Shown here piece by piece: positions 45,101 to 56,158 of a DNA stretch of 64,000 bases; the first letter of the stretch is position 1; every line of letters starts with the position of its first letter. Location of the stretch: positions 3,534,001 to 3,598,000 of the forward strand of contig NZ_BAABKV010000001.1 in NCBI RefSeq assembly GCF_039544005.1, given 5' to 3'. A model generated the notes under the pieces. That model was not told where the DNA came from. It did not search any database and saw nothing but the letters and a program-made list of their open reading frames with translations. The translations under genes and the position numbers were made by a program. Origin of the DNA: Kitasatospora paranensis. Lineage in GTDB: Bacteria > Actinomycetota > Actinomycetes > Streptomycetales > Streptomycetaceae.

Positions 45101-45687
45101 GGGAGAAGACCGCCGAGCGGGTCCGCGAGCGGCTGGGCCTGCCCGAGGGCAAGAAGGTGGTGCTGTACGCGCCGACCTTCCGCGAGGACCGCCTTCGTCC
45201 GCAGGGCGGCTACCAGTTCGACCTGCGGCTCGACCTCGCCGCGGCCCGGGCCGCGCTGGGCGACGACCAGGTCCTGCTGGTGCGCAGCCACGACCTGGTG
45301 TGCGGCCAGGTGCCCGGTGCGGGCGACGGCTACGTGTGGGACGTCAGCACCTACCCGGACATGGCGGAGCTGCTGCTCGTCACCGACGTGCTGGTGACCG
45401 ACTACTCGTCGGTGATGTTCGACTTCGCGAACACCGGCCGGCCGATGCTCTTCTTCACCTACGACCTGGAGCACTACCGGGACAACCTGCGCGGCTTCGC
45501 CTTCGACTTCGAGGCGACCGCCCCCGGCCCGCTGCTGGCCACCTCGGAGGCCCTGGTCGGGGCACTGGGACGGGTGGACGAGGTCGCGGCCGAGCACGCC
45601 GACGCGTACGCGGTGTTCCGCGAGACGTACTGCGACCTCGACGACGGCGGGGCCGCCGCCCGGGTCGCCGACGCCCTGCTGGGCTGA
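42139..45687 (+). CDS. bifunctional GT2 glycosyltransferase / CDP-glycerol glycerophosphotransferase-family protein
   Basis: This very large protein has 1182 residues. Residues 1 to about 330 are a GT2 domain (SVVVPIYNVERYLEECLDS, EFLAFVDSDDTL, WNKVYRRAFF). Residues of about 370-800 contain several beta-rich, Ig-like segments (KLRLTGHAFPEHLG, GTVTVAGRAVSGLDLAGARL). From about 800 to the end is a TagB/TagF-type glycerophosphotransferase domain: VAGTHLPDFFVRREGQTVLQ, QTWHGTPLKRIGHDF, ESGYPRNDVLF, VLYAPTFRED, and VTDYSSVMFDFANTGRPMLF. It probably adds glycerol- or polyol-phosphate and sugar units to a teichoic-type wall polymer at the inner face of the membrane. ATG 42139. Confidence 0.9.
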   Translation: MAPRLSVVVPIYNVERYLEECLDSIAAQTFGDLECVMVDDGSKDGSAAIAEAYAAKDSRFRLVRQVNKGLGAARNTGYRHIADGTEFLAFVDSDDTLPPSAYELMIGTLEETGSDFCTGNVQRFRAVGYYQSGGHRKPFKETRLRTHITEIPTLVTDRTAWNKVYRRAFFDSAGILYPEGILYEDAPVSVPHHYLATSVDVLSEPIYHWREREVGEMSITQMKTNPKGLIDRVTSMELVRTWLLKQTDPKFKRYLRTYDENNLVEEIPMFFWSVLDGDRAYREAYQECVGRLLRAIGPEQIRKLRAPLRLKYHLTLQGRLDELVEQLAFEKDSNGAAPARGLLRAYADYPFLRGGRKSVPADVLRLDNALVMRSRLYEAAWIDGKLRLTGHAFPEHLGVEHRSDMVRVLVLREAKGRRVLALPAKAQFSPEATASSPHDLYSCDWAGFSATIDPKRLRHRGEWREGSWRVLVAGVGKGGVYKGRISGGWSDSAEYPPVHWVDQDVRIVPWLKDNHVNLRVEKVRVRAAAVTAERGTVTVAGRAVSGLDLAGARLRLLHVESDRELLFPLELGAPAGREVPFTSSFPVAELTAVRLAWAALDPASEERLRDRWDTELQLADGRTVPVVIDERTAPEQLDLPIDDGTRSLHTKASPSGYLQFSDQVLQPVIDAITAARDTEGFLVSGSFPLGGTHRYELVIRHSWREEEHRYPVEITDGRFRAALPAVPTASFAGQVPLAMGTWSVFFRPVGADPESLWPTAQLASACYDALPMEVEARGKRITLERRGHDGLSLEAHQALLPEERSGYGQRNLRHSFPELQRKPLTDSVLYIGPLGSRYADSARAVHEELVRRGAPLRHLWTSDDLQADLPQTVETVRQFGPEWFEALATARYVVAGTHLPDFFVRREGQTVLQTWHGTPLKRIGHDFEKIWFTDAQYLKHLDREVPQWSLLVSGNRYSTPVLRRAFRYEGEIVESGYPRNDVLFAADREKTAERVRERLGLPEGKKVVLYAPTFREDRLRPQGGYQFDLRLDLAAARAALGDDQVLLVRSHDLVCGQVPGAGDGYVWDVSTYPDMAELLLVTDVLVTDYSSVMFDFANTGRPMLFFTYDLEHYRDNLRGFAFDFEATAPGPLLATSEALVGALGRVDEVAAEHADAYAVFRETYCDLDDGGAAARVADALLG

Positions 45688-45690
45688 CGC

Positions 45691-45732
45691 CACCGGCCGG
45701 CCGGTGGGGCAACCGCCCCGCCGGCCGGCGGT
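45691..45732 (+). terminator. hairpin between the two glycerophosphotransferase genes
   Basis: CCGGCCGGTGGGGC folds onto GCCCCGCCGGCCGG around a short loop with one mismatch. The next gene starts about 190 bases later, behind a possible TTGACC -35 element (45783-45788), so it may have its own promoter. Confidence 0.5.
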
Positions 45733-45924
45733 TCGGGCCCGACCCTCCCGTGCTGTCCTGCGAATTCTCCCAGGAACAAGCGGTTGACCTGGAGATCAGG
45801 CGCAGTGTGAGATGGCAGCCGCAGTCCGCGCCAGTGCCGTCGCCGCCCCCGGCCTCCCCCTTCGGCACGACCCGGACCGCCGGCCGCCGCCCCGGCCGTC
45901 ACGTGTTCACGGAGAGCCTGCCCG

Positions 45925-48378
45925 ATGTCCGCACCCACCGCGCCCGCCGCCACCGCCCCGTCCGCCCAGGACGGGGACGGCGCTCCCGAGGCGGTCGCCG
46001 TCTTCGGGCTCCGCTCCGTCCGCTGGACGGCCTCCGGTCTGGAGCTCACCGGCTACGCCCACCCCGGGGACCGCGACACCGGCCGGCTCGCCGCCGGCCT
46101 CACCACCGTCACCGCCCGGTCCGGCCGTTCGACCGTGCGGCTGCGCACCCGGCGGCTGCACCTGCCCGAGGCGACGGCCGACAGCGGGCAGAGCGCCTTC
46201 AACCACGACTGGTCCGGCTTCACGGCCGTTCTCGACCCGGCGCGGCTCGTGTCGGGCCGGGCCGGACGCGACCGGGTCTGGCGGATCGGCGGGACTCTGC
46301 TCGCCGGCCTGCGCCGGCACACCGGCCCGCTCGCCCCGCACTGGTGCGGCTCGGCCGAGTACCCCGCGCCGCGCTGGGTCGGCCCGGACGTGCGGATCGT
46401 CCCCTACTTCGCCGAGCAGGGCCTGCGGCTGCGGGTCGAGACCGTACGCGCCCGGATCACCGCCGCCACCGCGACGGACACCGCGCTGCTGGTCACCGGA
46501 CGGGTCCGGGATCTGCCGGCGGGCACCGTGCTGCGGCTGCGGCACCGGCAGTCCGACACCGAGTTCGACACCGTCCTGGCGTGCGCCGACGGCGGATTCA
46601 CCGCCGAGGTCCCGTTCGCCCCGCTGACCGCCGCGGGCCGCGGCGCGGAGGAGATCGAGCACTGGCAGGCCCAGTTCGTCCTGCCGGACGGCAGCACGGC
46701 ACGCGCGGCGCTGGACGAGCGCGACGGGCCGGTCGCCGCACTGCACGCCCTGCCGGACGGCGCGCACCAGCTGCTGGTCAAGCAGCTCGCCGACGGCGAC
46801 CTCCAGCTCTGCGTCCAGCGGGGCAGCGTGCTGGTGTCGGGGATCGCCGCGGCAGCGGACGGCTTCACCCTCACGACGCACGCCCTGCTGCCGGGCGAGG
46901 GCCCGCTGGAGCTCGTCCTGCGGCACAGCAACGGCACCGGGGAGATCCGCCGCACCGTCCCGCGCGCGGAGCGGCTCGCCCTGCGGCTGCCCGCCTGCGT
47001 CACGGCCTCCGACGGCACCGAGCTGCCGCTCCGCCAGGGCGTCTGGGACCTGCGGCTCAGGCCGCTCGGCGACGCCGCCGGGGAGCGGTCGCTGATGCTG
47101 TCCCCGGCCGCCCAGGACGCCCTGCCGGCCGTGGTCGCGGTCGCCGGCGACAAGCGGATCGTGCTGGAGCGCCGCTGGCACGACACCCTGATCCTCGACT
47201 CCACCCCGGTGATCGGTCCCGCCGAGCGCAGCGCCTGGGCCCAGGAGCGGCTGCGCACCACCGGCTACCCGGCCGCGCGGCAGCAGCCGCTGCGGGACAC
47301 CGTGCTGTACGACGTGTTCGGCGGCCGCGGCTACGCGGACTCGCCGAAGGCCGTGCACGCCGAACTGGTGCGGCGCGGCGCGGCCCTGGAGCACCTGTGG
47401 GTGGTCGACGACGCGCAGGCCGAGGTGCCGGCCGGCGCCCGGGCCGTGCGGGCGCAGAGCGCCGAGTGGTACGAGGCGCTGGCCACCTCCCGCTACCTGG
47501 TCGGGAACACGCACTTCCCGGACTTCCTGGAGCGCCGCCCCGGCCAGGTCGTGGTGCAGACCTGGCACGGCTCGCTGCTCAAGCGGATCGCCCACGACGT
47601 CGACAACGCCTGGCTCGCCGACCACGGCTACCTGGAGGCGCTGGCGCACGAGACCCCGCAGTGGAGCCTGCTGGTCTCGCCCAGCACGTTCGCGACGCCG
47701 ATCCTGCGCCGCGCGTTCCGCTACGAGGGCGAGGTGCTGGAGTCCGGCTACCCGCGCAACGACGTGCTGGCCGCGGGCGAGGGTGCCGACGCGGTGCGGC
47801 GCCGGCTCGGCGTGCCGGCGGGCAAGCGCATCGTGCTCTACGCGCCGACCTGGCGCGAGGACCAGCAGCGGGCCAACGGCGACGGCTTCGAGCTCGGCCT
47901 GCGCCTCGACGTCGACGCGGCCCGGGCGGCGCTCGGCGAGGACCACGTGCTGCTCGTCCGGCCGCACGCGCACGTCCGCGAGCCGCTGCCGGGCGCCGGC
48001 GACGGTTTCCTGTTCGACGTCGGCGACTACCCGGACGTGCAGGAGCTGCTGCTGGCGGCGGACGTCCTGGTGACGGACTACTCGTCGATCATGTTCGACT
48101 TCGCGATCACCGGGCGGCCGGTGCTCTTCTTCACCTACGACCTGGAGCACTACCGCGACACGCTGCGCGGCTTCTACTTCGACTTCGAGGCGGAGGCCCC
48201 CGGGCCGCTGATCCCGACCTCCGAGGAACTGCTGGCCGCGCTGCGCGACCTGGCGGCGGGGGACGGGGCCACGGCGAAGTACGCGGAGGCCTACCGACGG
48301 TTCCGGGACACCCACTGCCATCTGGACGACGGCGGTGCCGCCGCCCGGGTGGTGGACCGCATGCTGGAGCTCGGCTGA
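45925..48378 (+). CDS. CDP-glycerol glycerophosphotransferase-family protein
   Basis: This 817-residue paralogue of the preceding protein lacks its GT2 domain. The N-terminal half (about 25-450) has the same beta-rich segments (VRWTASGLELTGYAHPGD, DTALLVTGRVRDLPAGT). The C-terminal half is the glycerophosphotransferase domain: LVGNTHFPDFLERRPGQVVV, QTWHGSLLKRIAHDV, ESGYPRNDVLA, VLYAPTWREDQQ, DVLVTDYSSIMFDFAITGRPV. It probably arose by duplication of its neighbour. Predicted cytoplasmic, membrane-associated transfer of glycerol-phosphate-like units to a wall polymer. ATG 45925 has a weak upstream GAG. Confidence 0.9.
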   Translation: MSAPTAPAATAPSAQDGDGAPEAVAVFGLRSVRWTASGLELTGYAHPGDRDTGRLAAGLTTVTARSGRSTVRLRTRRLHLPEATADSGQSAFNHDWSGFTAVLDPARLVSGRAGRDRVWRIGGTLLAGLRRHTGPLAPHWCGSAEYPAPRWVGPDVRIVPYFAEQGLRLRVETVRARITAATATDTALLVTGRVRDLPAGTVLRLRHRQSDTEFDTVLACADGGFTAEVPFAPLTAAGRGAEEIEHWQAQFVLPDGSTARAALDERDGPVAALHALPDGAHQLLVKQLADGDLQLCVQRGSVLVSGIAAAADGFTLTTHALLPGEGPLELVLRHSNGTGEIRRTVPRAERLALRLPACVTASDGTELPLRQGVWDLRLRPLGDAAGERSLMLSPAAQDALPAVVAVAGDKRIVLERRWHDTLILDSTPVIGPAERSAWAQERLRTTGYPAARQQPLRDTVLYDVFGGRGYADSPKAVHAELVRRGAALEHLWVVDDAQAEVPAGARAVRAQSAEWYEALATSRYLVGNTHFPDFLERRPGQVVVQTWHGSLLKRIAHDVDNAWLADHGYLEALAHETPQWSLLVSPSTFATPILRRAFRYEGEVLESGYPRNDVLAAGEGADAVRRRLGVPAGKRIVLYAPTWREDQQRANGDGFELGLRLDVDAARAALGEDHVLLVRPHAHVREPLPGAGDGFLFDVGDYPDVQELLLAADVLVTDYSSIMFDFAITGRPVLFFTYDLEHYRDTLRGFYFDFEAEAPGPLIPTSEELLAALRDLAAGDGATAKYAEAYRRFRDTHCHLDDGGAAARVVDRMLELG

Positions 48379-48393
48379 CGCTCCGGCGCCCGG

Positions 48394-48420
48394 GGCCTGC
48401 CCGGGAAGCACGGGCAGGCC
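48394..48420 (+). terminator. short hairpin before the GT-C membrane protein
   Basis: GGCCTGCCCG (48394-48403) is perfectly complementary to 48411-48420. A TAGGGT hexamer at 48426-48431 just after it could be the -10 element for the next gene. Confidence 0.5.
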
Positions 48421-48464
48421 CTGGATAGGGTGGCCCGGACCACACCAGTGAACCGAGGCGACCG

Positions 48465-49931
48465 ATGACCGCACTTCTCGACGAACCCACGGCGGAGGGC
48501 TCGGACCGGGCCCGGCACGCCCGCCGCGTGCCGGACCGCTGGCGGCTCCCGCTGGCCGTCGGGGTCGGTGTCCAGGTCGTGCTGCTGGCCTGGTGGGCGG
48601 CCTTCTACCCCGGGCTGACCAGCTACGACTCGGCCGCCTACGTCGGCCAGGTCACCAGCGGGTACTGGAGCTCCGAGCACTCGGTGGCGTACAACGCGCT
48701 GGTGTGGCTGGCGCTGCACGTGCCCGGCAAGCTGGCCGTGCTGACCCTCGGGCAGACCGTGCTGGCGTCCGCGGCCCTCGCGTACACCTGCACGGCGATG
48801 CGGGCCCTCGGCGCGCGCGGCCGGTTGACGGCGCCGATCGCCCTGCTGATCGCGGTCGCGCCGCCGACCGGCGCGTTCGTGGTCTACATCTGGAAGGACG
48901 TGCCGTTCACCCTGTGCGCGGTGCTGGTCTTCGCCGCCTCGGTGCGCCTGGTCGCCCGCCGGGCCGGCCGGTTCGACTGGTGGATGCTGACCCTGGGCAT
49001 GATCGGTCTTGGCCAGTTCCGCAACAACGGCCTCGGCGTGGCGCTGATCGCCGGCCTGGCGCTGATCGTGGCGATCCGCGGCCGCCGGCTGCGGCTCACC
49101 GTGGTGACGGTCGTGGCGGTGGGCCTGTCACTGCTCTGCCAGCTGGTGGTCTTCCCGGCGATCGGCATCAAGCAGCCCGCGAAGAGCTCGGTGTACTCCC
49201 TCAACTACCACGACGTGGCGGTGGCGTACGCGGCCCAGCCGGACCTCTTCGGCGCGGCCGACAAGGCGGTCATGGCGCAGGTCACGCCGCTGGCCGACTG
49301 GACGCGCGGCGGCAGCAACTGCTACGTCTCCGACCAGCTGGTGCTGGCCTGGAACTTCGACCGGCCGGCCGCCGAGCGGGTCAACGACCGGCTGATGGAG
49401 ATCTGGACGAAGGTGGCGAAGAAGCGCCCCGACCTGATCGCCCAGGCCCGGATCTGCCGCGGCCACATTGCCTGGTCGCCGTTCCCCGGACCGGCCGCGC
49501 TGAACGCGTACACCTGGATCGCCTCGCCCGCGGTGACGCCGAAGGAGCTGTACGGGGTGGCCGCCCCGGGCACCCCGATGGCCTCCAACCCGAACCGCTT
49601 CGCGCTCTACAGCCACCCGGTGTCGTTCAAGCTCCGGCACGCCGCCGAGTTCTGGTACAACCTGTCCAAGACCAAGCAGCTGGACTGGCTGCTCTTCCGC
49701 GGTGCGACGTGGTGCTACCTGGCGTACGCGGCGATCGTGCTGTTCGCCCGCAGCCGCCGGATGCGCGCGGCGTACGCGCTGGCCGGGACCCTGGTCGGGT
49801 TCCAGCTGACCGTGCTGGCGGCCAACCCGGCGCCGCTGTACCGCTACATGGTCGGTCCGCTGTTCATCGCCCCGTTCTGCCTGGCGCTGCTCCCCGCCCG
49901 CCGGCAGCGGGCGCAGGAGCGGCGCGGCTGA
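48465..49931 (+). CDS. multi-pass GT-C-like membrane glycosyltransferase
   Basis: This 488-residue protein has about ten membrane helices. The first extracytoplasmic loop carries FYPGLTSYDSAAYVGQVTSGYWSSEHSVAYN, with the Asp expected in lipid-phosphate-sugar-dependent GT-C enzymes, and WKDVPFTLC is a second conserved loop. A large loop of about 120 residues (YHDVAVAYAAQPD to ELYGVAAPGTP, with two or three Cys) lies outside. It resembles the DUF6020/PMT-like group. With its neighbours it probably decorates the wall polymer on the outer face. The sugar is unknown. Confidence 0.78.
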   Translation: MTALLDEPTAEGSDRARHARRVPDRWRLPLAVGVGVQVVLLAWWAAFYPGLTSYDSAAYVGQVTSGYWSSEHSVAYNALVWLALHVPGKLAVLTLGQTVLASAALAYTCTAMRALGARGRLTAPIALLIAVAPPTGAFVVYIWKDVPFTLCAVLVFAASVRLVARRAGRFDWWMLTLGMIGLGQFRNNGLGVALIAGLALIVAIRGRRLRLTVVTVVAVGLSLLCQLVVFPAIGIKQPAKSSVYSLNYHDVAVAYAAQPDLFGAADKAVMAQVTPLADWTRGGSNCYVSDQLVLAWNFDRPAAERVNDRLMEIWTKVAKKRPDLIAQARICRGHIAWSPFPGPAALNAYTWIASPAVTPKELYGVAAPGTPMASNPNRFALYSHPVSFKLRHAAEFWYNLSKTKQLDWLLFRGATWCYLAYAAIVLFARSRRMRAAYALAGTLVGFQLTVLAANPAPLYRYMVGPLFIAPFCLALLPARRQRAQERRG

Positions 49932-49948
49932 CCCCGCCCGGCCGGGAT

Positions 49949-49981
49949 CGGCCGGGGTCGGCCGACGTGGCTGACCCCGGC
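49949..49981. terminator. terminator between wall-polymer cluster and trpS operon
   Basis: GGCCGGGGTCGGCC (49949-49962) pairs with 49968-49981 with one mismatch, between convergent genes. Confidence 0.65.
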
Positions 49982-49986
49982 CGGGG

Positions 49987-50549
49987 TCAGGCCCCGAAGG
50001 GGTAGTCGCGCCAGGGCCGCCAGACCTCGTCCGGGCCGAACCGGGCGAGGTTGAAGCCGGGCACGGTGAACGCGGCCCGGAAGTCGCGGGCCTTCTCGAA
50101 CGCCTCGTCGAGGACGTCGTCGGCCAGGTCGTGCGCGACGGTGACGTGCGGGTGGTACGGGAAGGCCAGCTCCCGGGCGAGCGGGCCCGAGCGGACGGCG
50201 GCCTCCAGCGCTCGGCACTCCTGCGCGCCGCCCTCGACGCGGACGAACACCACCGGGGAGACCGGGCGGAAGCTGCCGCTGCCCTGCAGCAGCATCGGGA
50301 ACGGCCGGTGCGCGGCGGCCACCGCGGCCAGGTGCTTCTCGATCTCGGGCAGCCGGTCGGCCGGCAGCCCGGTCGGGGGCAGCAGGGTGACGTGGGTGGG
50401 TATGGACCGGGCACGCGGGTCGCCGTGGCCCGCGCGGGCGTCCTGCACGGCGGAGCCGTACGGCTCCGGGACGGTTATGGACACGCCGATGGTGACGGCG
50501 TCCCGGAGGTCCGGGAGGCCGCCACCAGCGGGGCCGGCGGGCGCGGGCA

Positions 50550-50550
<1 letters not shown>
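49987..50550 (-). CDS. 2'-5' RNA ligase-family (2H phosphoesterase) protein
   Basis: This 187-residue protein has the two HxT motifs that define the 2H phosphoesterase fold: THVTLL in the N-terminal half and PHVTVA in the C-terminal half. Family members (LigT/ThpR) act on 2',3'-cyclic phosphate or 2'-5' linkages in RNA, but the natural substrate is usually unknown. ATG 50550 shares one base with the trpS stop, so it is co-translated with trpS. The N-terminal 15 residues are Pro/Gly-rich. Confidence 0.88.
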
Positions 50551-51617
<1,067 letters not shown>

Positions 51618-52931
51618 TCAGGAAACATCCGCCCCCGGAGGTTCGGTCAGTGTGACCGCACTCACCCGGATCCGCTCGATCCGGCGCCCGTCGAGCTTGG
51701 CGACGGTCAGCAGGACGCCCTCCTCGGTGGCGACCTGGTCGCCCTGGCGGGGCAGCCGGCCGAGCATCCGCACGAGGTAGCCGGCGACCGTCTCGTAGGG
51801 GCCCTCGGGCAGGGCGACGCCGGTCTCGCCGGTGAAGTCGGCGAGGTTGAGCAGCCCGTCGAGCTCCATGCCGCCGCCGGCCAGCCGGCGGGTGGCGGTG
51901 GTGTCCTGGGCGTCGTACTCGTCGCGGATCTCGCCGATGACCTCCTCGACGAGGTCCTCCAGGGTGACGATGCCGGCGGTGCCGCCGTACTCGTCGACGA
52001 CGATCGCCAGGTGGTGGCCCTCGCGGCGCATCTCGCCCATCGCCTCCAGGACCCGCTTGGTGGCCGGCAGCAGCTTCACCGGGCGGGCCAGGTCGCTGAC
52101 CCGGGCGGCGGGGTCGACGCGCGCGCCGTAGAGGTCGCGGACGTGCACGAAGCCGGTGACCGCGTCGTACGAGCCCTCGACCACCGGGTAGCGGGAGTGC
52201 GGGGCGATATCGGTCTCCGGGCGGACCTCGGAGACCAGCCGGTCGGCGTCGAGGAAGGTCACCTCGGTGCGGGGCTTCATGACCTCGCGCAGCTGGCGCT
52301 CGCCGGCCGCGAACACGTCGTTGATCAGCGCCCGTTCGTCGCTGCCGAGTTCGGTGTTGGCGGCGACCAGGCCGCGGAGCTCCTCGGAGCTCATCACGCC
52401 GCGGCCGGCCTTCGGGTCGCCGCCGAGCAGGCGGACCATCAGGTTGGTGGAGTGGCCGAGCAGCCAGATCGCCGGGCGCAGCACCGCCGACATGACGTCG
52501 ACCACGGGCGCGGCGAGCAGTGCGATGGAATCGGCGCGCTGCAGTCCGATCCGCTTGGGGGTGAGCTCACCGAGGACGAGCGAGACGTAGCTGATCACCA
52601 GGGTGAGGCCGACGAGCGCGACGGTGTCGGCGACGCCCTCGGAGAGGCCCAGGTCGACGAAGACCGGGGCGAGCTTGCCGGACAGCGTGTCGGCGCCGAA
52701 CGCGGCGGACAGGAAGCCCATGCAGGTCACGCCGACCTGGACGGCGGCGAGGAAGCGGTTGGGGTCGGCGGCGAGGTGCGCGGCGCGGGAGGCGCGGCGG
52801 GTGCCGGCGGCCTCCAGGGCGCGGATCTGTCCCTCCCGCAGCGAGATCAGCGAGATCTCGGCGACGTTGAACAGGCCGCCCAGCAGGATGAAGACGAGGA
52901 CGAGTGCGGCGTCCTCGATGATTTCGGTCAC
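51618..52931 (-). CDS. CNNM/CBS-domain (HlyC/CorC-family) membrane protein
   Basis: This 437-residue protein has an N-terminal CNNM (DUF21) membrane domain of about 190 residues with four hydrophobic segments and [14 protein letters not shown] at its end. Two CBS domains follow ([18 protein letters not shown] and [32 protein letters not shown]), and a C-terminal CorC/HlyC domain ([27 protein letters not shown]). Family members are implicated in Mg and Co export; many are annotated hemolysin without evidence. The start is ATG 52931. Confidence 0.93.
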   Translation of the reverse strand: MTEIIEDAALVLVFILLGGLFNVAEISLISLREGQIRALEAAGTRRASRAAHLAADPNRFLAAVQVGVTCMGFLSAAFGADTLSGKLAPVFVDLGLSEGVADTVALVGLTLVISYVSLVLGELTPKRIGLQRADSIALLAAPVVDVMSAVLRPAIWLLGHSTNLMVRLLGGDPKAGRGVMSSEELRGLVAANTELGSDERALINDVFAAGERQLREVMKPRTEVTFLDADRLVSEVRPETDIAPHSRYPVVEGSYDAVTGFVHVRDLYGARVDPAARVSDLARPVKLLPATKRVLEAMGEMRREGHHLAIVVDEYGGTAGIVTLEDLVEEVIGEIRDEYDAQDTTATRRLAGGGMELDGLLNLADFTGETGVALPEGPYETVAGYLVRMLGRLPRQGDQVATEEGVLLTVAKLDGRRIERIRVSAVTLTEPPGADVS

Positions 52932-52946
52932 GGGCCGAGTGTAGAA

Positions 52947-52981
52947 GGACGGCCGGGCACCCCTGGGGTGCCCGGCCGTCC
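52947..52981 (-). terminator. terminator of mdh
   Basis: GGACGGCCGGGCACCCC (52947-52963) is perfectly complementary to 52965-52981. It lies just beyond the mdh stop and before the CBS-protein gene, so the latter has its own promoter. Confidence 0.78.
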
Positions 52982-52994
52982 GTCGGTGTCAGGC

Positions 52995-54080
<1,086 letters not shown>

Positions 54081-54177
54081 TTATCGCAAAGGCAAGCGTA
54101 TGCCGCCTCGCCGGGCGTGGCTGATGCGTCACAGCGGGACAGCGCGCCGGGCGGCGGGCCGGACGCCGCCGGGCTTC

Positions 54178-54207
54178 GGGCCCCGCACCGCGAGGGGTGC
54201 GGGGCCC
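54178..54207 (-). terminator. terminator of folD-DUF3017 operon
   Basis: GGGCCCCGCACC (54178-54189) is perfectly complementary to 54196-54207, nine bases beyond the DUF3017 stop. Confidence 0.7.
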
Positions 54208-54215
54208 GGGGCCGG

Positions 54216-54627
54216 TCAGCCGCGCGGCCGGCCGATCAGCGAGCCCAGGTGGTCCAGCACCGACAGGTGGAGCCACGGATCGGGCTGCGCCACCAGGGTG
54301 AGCAGCACGATGGCGCCGCCGAGGAAGGTCAGCACGCCCACGTCGGTGAAGCGGCTGCGGACGGCCAGCATCCCCACCTCGGGCACCGTGAGGCGCAGCA
54401 CGGCGGCCAGCAGCAGCGAGCCTCCGACCAGCATCAGCCCGTACTTGAAGTCGCCGAACCAGGTGACGGCGATGCCCAGCGCCGCCACCGCCAGGACCAG
54501 CGTTATCGGCCACTGCCGGACGGGCAGCGTGTGGCTGCTGCCGAGCGCGGCGTGCGAGCCCTCCGGGGAGGGTGCCGGTGGTCTTGGCCGGCCGCTGCTT
54601 GGAGCGGGTGACCCGGACGCTACCCAT
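54216..54627 (-). CDS. DUF3017 membrane protein, apparent frameshift
   Basis: This protein of about 136 residues is encoded right after folD (5-base gap). From ATG 54627 it reads MGSVRVTRSKQRPAKTTGTL. The main frame then continues EGSHAALGSSHTLPVRQWPI into three hydrophobic segments (LAVAALGIAVTWFGDFKYGL, LMLVGGSLLLAAVLRLTVPE, VGVLTFLGGAIVLLTLVAQ). The join needs one base fewer at the run of four G (54565-54568) in CTCCCCGG of the coding strand. Both parts have coding-like third positions. The 90-residue frame starting at GTG 54488 is the truncated version. Function unknown; the link to folD is conserved in actinobacteria as far as I recall. Confidence 0.75.
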
Positions 54628-54632
54628 CGCTG

Positions 54633-55487
54633 TCAGCCGTCGGCGCGGCGCTCGGCCGCCACGACGATGTTGTTGAGCAGCATGGCGCGGGTCATCGGGC
54701 CGACGCCGCCCGGGTTCGGGGAGATCCAGGCGGCCACCTCGGCCACGCCCGGGTGGACGTCGCCGACGATCTTGCCCTCGCTGCGACTGACGCCGACGTC
54801 CAGCACGGCCGCGCCGGGCTTGACGTCCTCCGGCTTCACCAGGTGCGGCACACCGGCGGCGGCCACGACGATGTCGGCCTTGCGCAGGTGGTAGGCCAGG
54901 TCGCGGGTGCCGGTGTGGCAGAGGGTGACGGTGGCGTTCTCACTCTTGCGGGTGAGCAGCAGGCCGATCGAGCGGCCGACGGTGACACCGCGGCCGAGCA
55001 CGACGACCTCGGCCCCGTTGATCTCGACCTGGTGGCGGCGGAGCAGCTCGACGATGCCGAGCGGGGTGCAGGGCAGCGGGCCCTCGATGCCGAGCGCGAG
55101 TCGGCCGAGCGAGGTCGGGTGCAGGCCGTCGGCGTCCTTGTCCGGGTCCATCAGCTCCAGGACCGGGTTCGGGTCGAGGCCCTTGGGCAGCGGCAGCTGC
55201 ACGATGTAGCCGGTGCAGGCGGGGTCGGCGTTGAGCTCGCGGACGACGTCCTCGACGTCCTGCTGGCTCGCGGTGGCGGGCAGTTCGCGCTGGATGGAGG
55301 CGATGCCGACCTCGGCGCAGTCCTTGTGCTTGCCGTTGACGTACCAGCGGCTGCCCGGGTCGTCGCCGACCAGGACGGTGCCGAGACCGGGGACGATGCC
55401 CCGCTCCTTGAGGGCCGCCACGCGGACGGCGAGTTCGGACTTGATCGCGGCCGCGGTGGCCTTGCCATCGAGAATCTGGGCAGTCAT
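54633..55487 (-). CDS. folD: methylenetetrahydrofolate dehydrogenase/cyclohydrolase FolD
   Basis: This bifunctional one-carbon enzyme converts methylene-THF to formyl-THF, the donor used by PurN and PurH encoded 2-4 kb away. The 284-residue protein has the catalytic Lys segment [14 protein letters not shown], the [12 protein letters not shown] motif, and [17 protein letters not shown] of the NADP site. The C-terminal [18 protein letters not shown] is standard. ATG 55487 gives [13 protein letters not shown]; earlier in-frame starts are not coding-like. Confidence 0.96.
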   Translation of the reverse strand: MTAQILDGKATAAAIKSELAVRVAALKERGIVPGLGTVLVGDDPGSRWYVNGKHKDCAEVGIASIQRELPATASQQDVEDVVRELNADPACTGYIVQLPLPKGLDPNPVLELMDPDKDADGLHPTSLGRLALGIEGPLPCTPLGIVELLRRHQVEINGAEVVVLGRGVTVGRSIGLLLTRKSENATVTLCHTGTRDLAYHLRKADIVVAAAGVPHLVKPEDVKPGAAVLDVGVSRSEGKIVGDVHPGVAEVAAWISPNPGGVGPMTRAMLLNNIVVAAERRADG

Positions 55488-55753
55488 GACCCCATTCTCC
55501 CGGATGCCGGCCCGCGACCGTGCCGCCGGGACCTCCCGCGCCGCCCGCGGCGCCGGACGGCACGGACGGTGCGCGGGCCGAGCACGGAGCGTACGGACGG
55601 CGTTGCGGTTGCGCCACGGTTTGCGTCCGGGGTGCGAATGCCGCTGGACAGCGCGCCGTGGTAAGGACCACGATGGCCGGAGCAATCTCTGCTGCCGCCA
55701 TCCTGGTGACAGGGCGTCGGGGGCGCGGGGGACGATCGCCGGGGAAGACGACA

Positions 55754-56158
55754 GTGAGCAATCCGTACCAGCCGGATCCGTACGGCGGCTACGGCCAGCA
55801 GCAGCAGCCGCAGTACGGGGCACCGCAGTACCCGCCGCCGCCGCCGCAGCAGCCCGGCTACGGCTACGGCTACCCGCAGCAGCAGCCCCAGCCCTACGCG
55901 CCGGCACCGGCGCCGGCTCCGCTGCCGAACTCGGCAGCCACCGCGTCCGTGGTCCTCGGCTTCGTGGGCATCCTGACCGTCTGTTTCTACGGCGGCTTCC
56001 TCGGCCTGATCGGCCTCGGCGTCGGCATTGCCGGACTCAACAAGTCGAACCAGACCGGCGTCGGCCGCAACGCGGCGATCGGCGGGATCGTGCTGAACGT
56101 CCTCTCGGTGCTGATCTCGATCGCCGTCGTGGTCTTCTACCTCAGCGTCAAAACGTGA
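55754..56158 (+). CDS. DUF4190 membrane protein with Pro/Gln/Gly/Tyr-rich N-terminus
   Basis: This 134-residue protein has about 60 residues of low-complexity sequence ([28 protein letters not shown]). A DUF4190 unit of two helices follows ([20 protein letters not shown] and [35 protein letters not shown]). GTG 55754 has GGGGAAG upstream. Its stop overlaps the start of the DUF2752 gene. Such tails are common in small actinobacterial envelope proteins, but their role is not established. Confidence 0.85.
   Translation: MSNPYQPDPYGGYGQQQQPQYGAPQYPPPPPQQPGYGYGYPQQQPQPYAPAPAPAPLPNSAATASVVLGFVGILTVCFYGGFLGLIGLGVGIAGLNKSNQTGVGRNAAIGGIVLNVLSVLISIAVVVFYLSVKT

Noticed and set aside
42198..48428. A 2076-codon open frame across the wall-polymer genes
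   Set aside because: It is the +3 shadow of two real genes. It is Arg/Gly/Ala/Pro-rich, has poor third-position bias, and the real frames carry clear domain motifs.
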